Positions 30,423 through 34,340 of a DNA stretch of 34,340 nucleotides are shown piece after piece (position 1 is the stretch's first letter; each line of letters opens with the position of its first letter). The notes under the pieces are model-generated. The model worked only from the letters and a program-made list of their open reading frames with translations. It did no database searches and had not been told where the DNA came from. A program made the position numbers and the translations under genes. The DNA is from Calocera cornea HHB12733. Taxonomy: Eukaryota > Basidiomycota > Dacrymycetes > Dacrymycetales > Dacrymycetaceae. The stretch is from NCBI GenBank assembly GCA_001632435.1, contig KV424051.1, forward strand, positions 56,488 to 90,827. The letters run 5' to 3'.

Positions 30423-31462
30423 TCAAGCGCGCAGAGCCTGGGGAGGGGGATACAATATGATCTGATCCCACTGACACGTCGTTCCATCTGCGCTTGTGGT
30501 CAAGCCGTTCACTCCTGAGGTCCCGCTCGCGTCGCTCTTGCCGCCCGCGTTCTCGCATGCTCCTGTGACCAGTAGCCTGTTCTCGGGGGCTAGGTCGGCG
30601 ACGACCTTCAGATCTGTGAAAGTGATGGGGATGTCCCACCAGGGACCTAGGGATCCAGTTGGCGAAAAGCTACGCTGTTTGTCAGTTTGGAGATCAAACA
30701 CGAGCGGTGGAAGGTGCCTACTCTGCTTCGCAAATGACGGTCTGCGCGGTTGGGCTTCCGCCAAACTGGGCTGCAAGCTTATGTTAGCTGATATCTATCT
30801 GGTCGGTAAGTCATCGCGTACAGTTCCAATCCACGTTCAACGTCGTATTTTGACCTTGGCAGCTTCCAGCTGTACACGTGACGCTTTGCTGCCACTACCC
30901 GCCAACAAGGTTTACGCTGATGCTTAGCTCGTCTCCAGGTTCTGGTGACATGGCAGGCGACTGAGAGACGCCGAAATCCCTACCGGTGGGTACTGCGTCG
31001 GCCAGCTGAGCGATAATCAGCCTGTCATGCCTAGGGGAGCAAACAAAGAACGTACAATGAAGAGCCACTCATACTGACTCCACCCGCCAAAATCGAGATA
31101 GACACCCTCGACTTGGCCCTGTCCCCACTGCAGTGTAGGGCGGATTATGGTCCCACCCTGAGGCACAATGCCACACTGTCCTGGGCATGAGAAGGGGAGA
31201 GGACCTGTAATAATATAGACGTACGTAGAAATACCAATAGTCGTCGGGTGTCCAGTCAACCAAGATGACGAACTCCGGGAGAGGGGGGACTGTCATACTG
31301 TCCCAGTGAGAAATGGTCAGAACAGCCGTCAACTGATGGCGAGTCTTCAGCTTACGTCCAGCTAAGCCCGGTCCACGAGTCGGCGGGAAGGGTTATCTCC
31401 CATGAGATTGCACAAGCGGGGCTGACTAAGAAAGGAATGGTCGCGAGTAGTAGACACAGCAT
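30423..31462 (-). pseudogene. Secreted protein gene, beta-rich, interrupted by one in-frame stop
   Basis: Six minus-strand exons (31356-31462, 31225-31297, 31056-31175, 30822-31005, 30722-30770 and 30423-30669) join with all phases closing to 259 codons plus stop, with introns of 49-58 bp. The N-terminus MLCLLLATIPFLVSPACA is a signal peptide. The body recalls a family of secreted fungal proteins of unknown function (SWEITLPADSWTGLSW, CGIVPQGGTIIRPTLQWGQG, SPAMSPEPGDELSISV, WWDIPITFTDL). The only fault is a TAG at 30895-30897 in exon 4; the frame on either side (NLVGG, then WQQSVTCTAGSCQ) reads on as if continuous. No alternative intron of normal size removes it. An earlier in-frame ATG at 31537 exists. 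It may be a fresh pseudogene, an allele or a sequence error. Confidence 0.65.
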
Positions 31463-31757
31463 CCTTGTCGCGATAGCAGGACAGATACCACGGAGCAGAG
31501 GTAGACTTGAGCGATGAGACAGAGAGCGGGGGCACATATGTAGTTTGGTCTGACATCGCGGGCGAGAAGGACATTATATCGCACCGGAGCGTAGTACAAC
31601 TCCAAAGGCCAGTTGACCCAACTGCAGCTGCCAACAGCAGCGCATCGGGCTGATGCCGATTGGAGCTGTCAAAGAGTTGCGTATTCCAACAATACGCGCT
31701 TACGGCCTATCGTTGCGCATTGTACATCGCTAAGGGCAGTGTACTGTCATTCACCGC

Positions 31758-31798
31758 GTGTTGACCCTATCTGGCTGAGGCCAGGATAGGGTCGACAC
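31758..31798. repeat. Long imperfect hairpin
   Basis: GTGTTGACCCTATCTGG (31758-31774) pairs with CCAGGATAGGGTCGACAC (31781-31798) with one mismatch and one bulge, leaving a loop of six bases. Confidence 0.75.
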
Positions 31799-32109
31799 GT
31801 AAGCTGCGATAAGCCGCAACTAACCCGAGGAGGGGTCACCTGTCCTGGCAAGGTTTCAGTTTACCTGTCATTAGGTAGAATAGCCTTACCTAGGAGTAGA
31901 ATACACAATCTAACTTACTTAGAGTTCAGTTCCGCTGACGCGCCTGAAATTGGGCTTGGCAGGCACTCTGCAATAGTGCCCGTGAGACAGGCTATGTCCG
32001 ATAGTCTGTCCTTGCCCCAGGTGAGGATCGAATAGGCGCTTGTTCCTCCTCTATAATGGCGCCTCCGCGAGCTTTAAGCTTAGGAGGGGGAGAGGTGATG
32101 TGATGTGTT

Positions 32110-32133
32110 GGTGTCGGATCGAAATCCGACACC
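32110..32133. repeat. Palindromic element, 3' flank copy
   Basis: GGTGTCGGAT, loop CGAA, ATCCGACACC: a perfect 10-bp stem, preceded by TGATGTGTT. Same family as the elements in the introns of the adjacent gene. Confidence 0.85.
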
Positions 32134-32193
32134 TCATGAATTCGCGTCGCTCTACAAACAGGTATACTTCGTACTAGTACTCGCCCTTCTCTC

Positions 32194-33990
32194 TCAGCAG
32201 AGGCCGTTGTCGTTCCCGTTGGTGGATCCGCCCCCATTCACGATCCCGTCCACGCCCTGCAGGGCTTGCCCCAGCCCGAACACCTCGCTCAGAAGTTTCT
32301 CGGGCTCGTCGACCCCGAACTTCTTCAAGACGGCTTGCAGCGCTGCATCAATCGTAAGCATGGCAAGAGATGTGTGTTGGTGTCGGACGGATCGTCCAAC
32401 ACCAACACATCACAAAGAAACCGCACTCACCCACGGTGACGCCGATCTCCAGCACCTTTCCGCCGTACGTCCAGACGAAGTCCTTGCTCGCCGCCTTGAC
32501 TTTGGCGAGCTTCTTGCCGCGCTTCTTCTTGCCGCCTTGCTTCGCGAGCTTGCGCTCCTCCAACTCGCGCTCGTGACGCTCCAACTCGAGCTGCGCGTCC
32601 GCGATCTTGCGCCTCTCCAGCTCCCTCTTCCTCTCCTCGAGCGGCAGCTTCTCGAACTCCTTCTGGCGGGCAGCGATCGTCTTGTCCCATCCCGTGCGCC
32701 TGCCAACCTGGTAGCTCTCTGCGATCTCCTTCTCCCTGACACGGCCCACCGCTCCTTCGATTTCGTCCTCCTGCTCCTCCAGAGCCACGAGCGCCGCGAC
32801 GATTCCATCGAACTCGCCAACGTTGGCCACGCGAACCTTCTCGACAAGCATCTGGGACTCGGTGGCCGTGCGCACATCGATCTGGGGGCGGGGGGAGCGA
32901 TTGAAGGCGCCGGGGTTGTCCATTCCGGAGAGGACGAGCGCCTCAATTTTCTCCTTGCGGTGCCTGTTGGCCGGCTCCCAGGCCGCTGGGACGGTGGCTT
33001 CGCCAGCGGGGACATCGGCGTCGGTAGCGGGGACGTCGGCGTCGGTGGAGGTGGCATCGTCGTCCGCAGCGACGTCAGCGACGGGGCCGGCAGCGGGGAC
33101 GGTGTCATCCTCGGCATCTTCGTCGGCGCTCGCGTCTTCGAGGTCGTCCGCAGGAGCGTGAGCGGGAGTGTGAGCGGGAGCGTGAGCGGGAGCGGGTGCG
33201 GCAGGGGCGAGGACGAGATGCGGGACGTGCTTGGAGATCTGCGAAGGTGTCAGCAATCCGCTAGATAGAACGACGATGAGAAGAGCCTCATCGTCGACAC
33301 CAACACATCACAAGTGATGTGTGAGGTGTTGGACGATTCGCCGACACCAACACATCACAAGTGATGTGTGAGGTGTTGGACAATTCGCCGACACCAACAC
33401 ATCACAAGTGATGTGTGAGGTGTTGGACGATGAGTCCGACCCAATAAATCACAAGACGGGCGTACCTTGTCGCCCGTGATGAGCTCCTTGAGGCGCTCCT
33501 GGGTCCAGACGGCGTCGGCACCATACTTCGCCTCGTACGCTTTCACCAGCTGGGAGGCGAATACGGCGGCCTCCGCCCCCGACATCTCCCCCGACGCCAA
33601 CGCCTTCCCACCCTTCTTCATCTTCTTCGCGCCTCCTTTCTCCCCGCTCGCCTGTCCAGCATCCTCGAGGGTGGTCTTCTCGGCCTTCTTCGTCGCCGTT
33701 TTCTTCTTCGCCTTGGCCTTCGCCGGCCCCTTGCCCTTCTTGTCCAGCTCGGGAGCCACTTCAGACGCGCTGTCCTCAATCGCGCTCGCGTCTTCCTTGC
33801 CGGTCGATGCGATCGAGGTCTTCTTCGCCTTGAAGAAGTCGATGAAGGGCGCAGCGGCCTGCTGGACGTCCCCGACGAAGGAGATCGTCGACTCCCAATC
33901 GGCAGCCGGCGTCAGGCTGTTGCCGCCCGTGTTGCTGCTGGCGGCGGTGGGGGCGAGCGACGTATTGTCGACAGTGTCGACCATAGACAT
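32194..33990 (-). CDS. Lys/Glu-rich protein of unknown function
   Basis: I do not recognise the family. Minus-strand exons 33466-33990, 32431-33238 and 32194-32342 join in phase to 493 residues. The start at 33990 was preferred because pyrimidine-rich CTCTGCTCCAAC precedes it; an in-frame ATG at 34083 would add 31 residues. Parts in order: Ser/Thr-rich start; a basic Lys/Ala stretch (KGKGPAKAKAKKKTATKKAE); MSGAEAAVFASQLVKAYEAK; an Ala/Pro/His/Asp-rich low-complexity segment (APAHAPAHTPAHAPADDLED); a long charged helix or coiled coil with ERKRELERRKIADAQLELER; KKKRGKK; and a short C-terminal domain ending in Gly/Asn. The basic clusters suggest nuclear or nucleic-acid association, which is inference only. 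Both introns (33239-33464 and 32343-32430) contain copies of a palindromic element. Confidence 0.8.
32373..32409. repeat. Palindromic element inside intron 2
   Basis: TGTGTTGGTGTCGGACG pairs with CGTCCAACACCAACACA with a single mismatch, forming a 17-bp stem that fills about 40% of the 88-bp intron. Confidence 0.85.
33296..33436. repeat. Three 47-bp palindromic tandem units inside intron 1
   Basis: Units 33296-33342, 33343-33389 and 33390-33436 are nearly identical; the third diverges at its right end. Each holds ACACATCAC AA GTGATGTGT, a 9-bp stem, flanked by GACACCA and GGTGTTGGACGAT. They make up most of the 226-bp intron. Confidence 0.9.
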
Positions 33991-34224
33991 GTTGGAGCAG
34001 AGGAGTGTTGTCGTGGTCAGAGTGAAAGAGGATGCAGCGTGGGACTCTACGGATTCAGCCCTGGACTTGCCAAACGAGCGCATTTGCCTCCGCGCGGTGC
34101 TGCAGCGCTTTTCGGGCTTCTCCCCCTATTCCCAGGCCTCATGTCAACCTCGTGGCCAAAATGAGTCAACGTAGCGTTGGAAATCGCTGGAAAACAGCGC
34201 AAAGCTGCGACAGAAAGCGCATAC

Positions 34225-34264
34225 ATATCACTTTAGGTGATGTGTTAGGTGTCGGACGATCCGC
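34225..34264. repeat. Palindromic element, upstream flank copy
   Basis: ATATCACTTTAGGTGATGTG followed by TTAGGTGTCGGACGATCCG: a diverged relative of the intron elements, about 235 bp upstream of the start codon of the Lys/Glu-rich gene. The rest of 33991-34340 has no gene. Confidence 0.7.
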
Positions 34265-34340
34265 AACCGAAAACTCTTCTCTCTGGCGCATTTCGCAGCC
34301 AATTTCTGTAATAAAAGAGGAAAGTCATTTTGTATCGCTA

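Larger units (their letters stand above)
31463..32193. other. Intergenic
   Basis: No supported gene. It contains an imperfect long hairpin (31758-31798) and, at its right end, a palindromic element behind the last gene (32110-32133); both are listed. Confidence 0.45.

Noticed and set aside
30843..30917. A 21- or 27-bp intron removing the TAG in the secreted-protein gene (GTAAAC..GGGTAG or ..GGCAG)
   Set aside because: Far shorter than every other intron in the window (46 bp or more), and longer alternatives break the frame.
32105..33268. 387-residue plus-strand ORF
   Set aside because: Shadow of the minus-strand Lys/Glu-rich gene, whose exons and introns are consistent; the plus frame runs through its introns.
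33296..33436. CRISPR-like array
   Set aside because: The units abut with no unique spacers, lie in a eukaryotic intron and are palindromic tandem repeats.

Overview
The window looks like nuclear DNA of a filamentous basidiomycete. Genes are cut by many short introns (mostly 47-75 bp, GT..AG, with CTRAY-like branch points), are GC-rich, and encode typical fungal families: copper amine oxidases, a secreted amidase, an APC-type permease with a fungal cytosolic tail, type II membrane GH17 glucanases, the proteasome subunit Sem1/Dss1 and an Hst3/Hst4-like sirtuin. Exon borders below were worked out by hand from reading frame, splice signals and paralogue comparison; no transcript data were available.

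Left third (1-14.2 kb): an amine/nitrogen cluster. A copper amine oxidase (CAO) cut by the window edge is followed by a full tandem copy (CAO2), a decayed inverted CAO fragment, a secreted amidase (minus strand), a permease transcribed divergently from the amidase, and a further CAO (CAO3) on the minus strand. Together these could import amines or amino acids, deaminate primary amines and release ammonia from amides. CAO3 has no ATG in its own frame; its 5' end runs into a 384-bp structure of 47-bp inverted arms, short hairpins and degenerate TTAGGG telomere-like repeats.

Middle (14.2-22.7 kb): gene-poor DNA with a 39-bp tandem repeat and a dispersed short motif, then a GH17 glucanase-like gene whose acid/base Asn-Glu pair reads Asp-Gln, then SEM1/DSS1 and a sirtuin gene in head-to-head orientation.

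Right part (22.7-34.3 kb): a mariner-type MITE, a decayed GH17 relic, a hypothetical gene, a second GH17 gene that keeps both catalytic glutamates, a secreted-protein gene broken by one in-frame TAG, and a Lys/Glu-rich gene of unknown function. Palindromic elements of one family sit in both introns and on both sides of that last gene.

The main themes are repeated duplication and decay of two enzyme families (CAO and GH17) and several small palindromic elements associated with introns.
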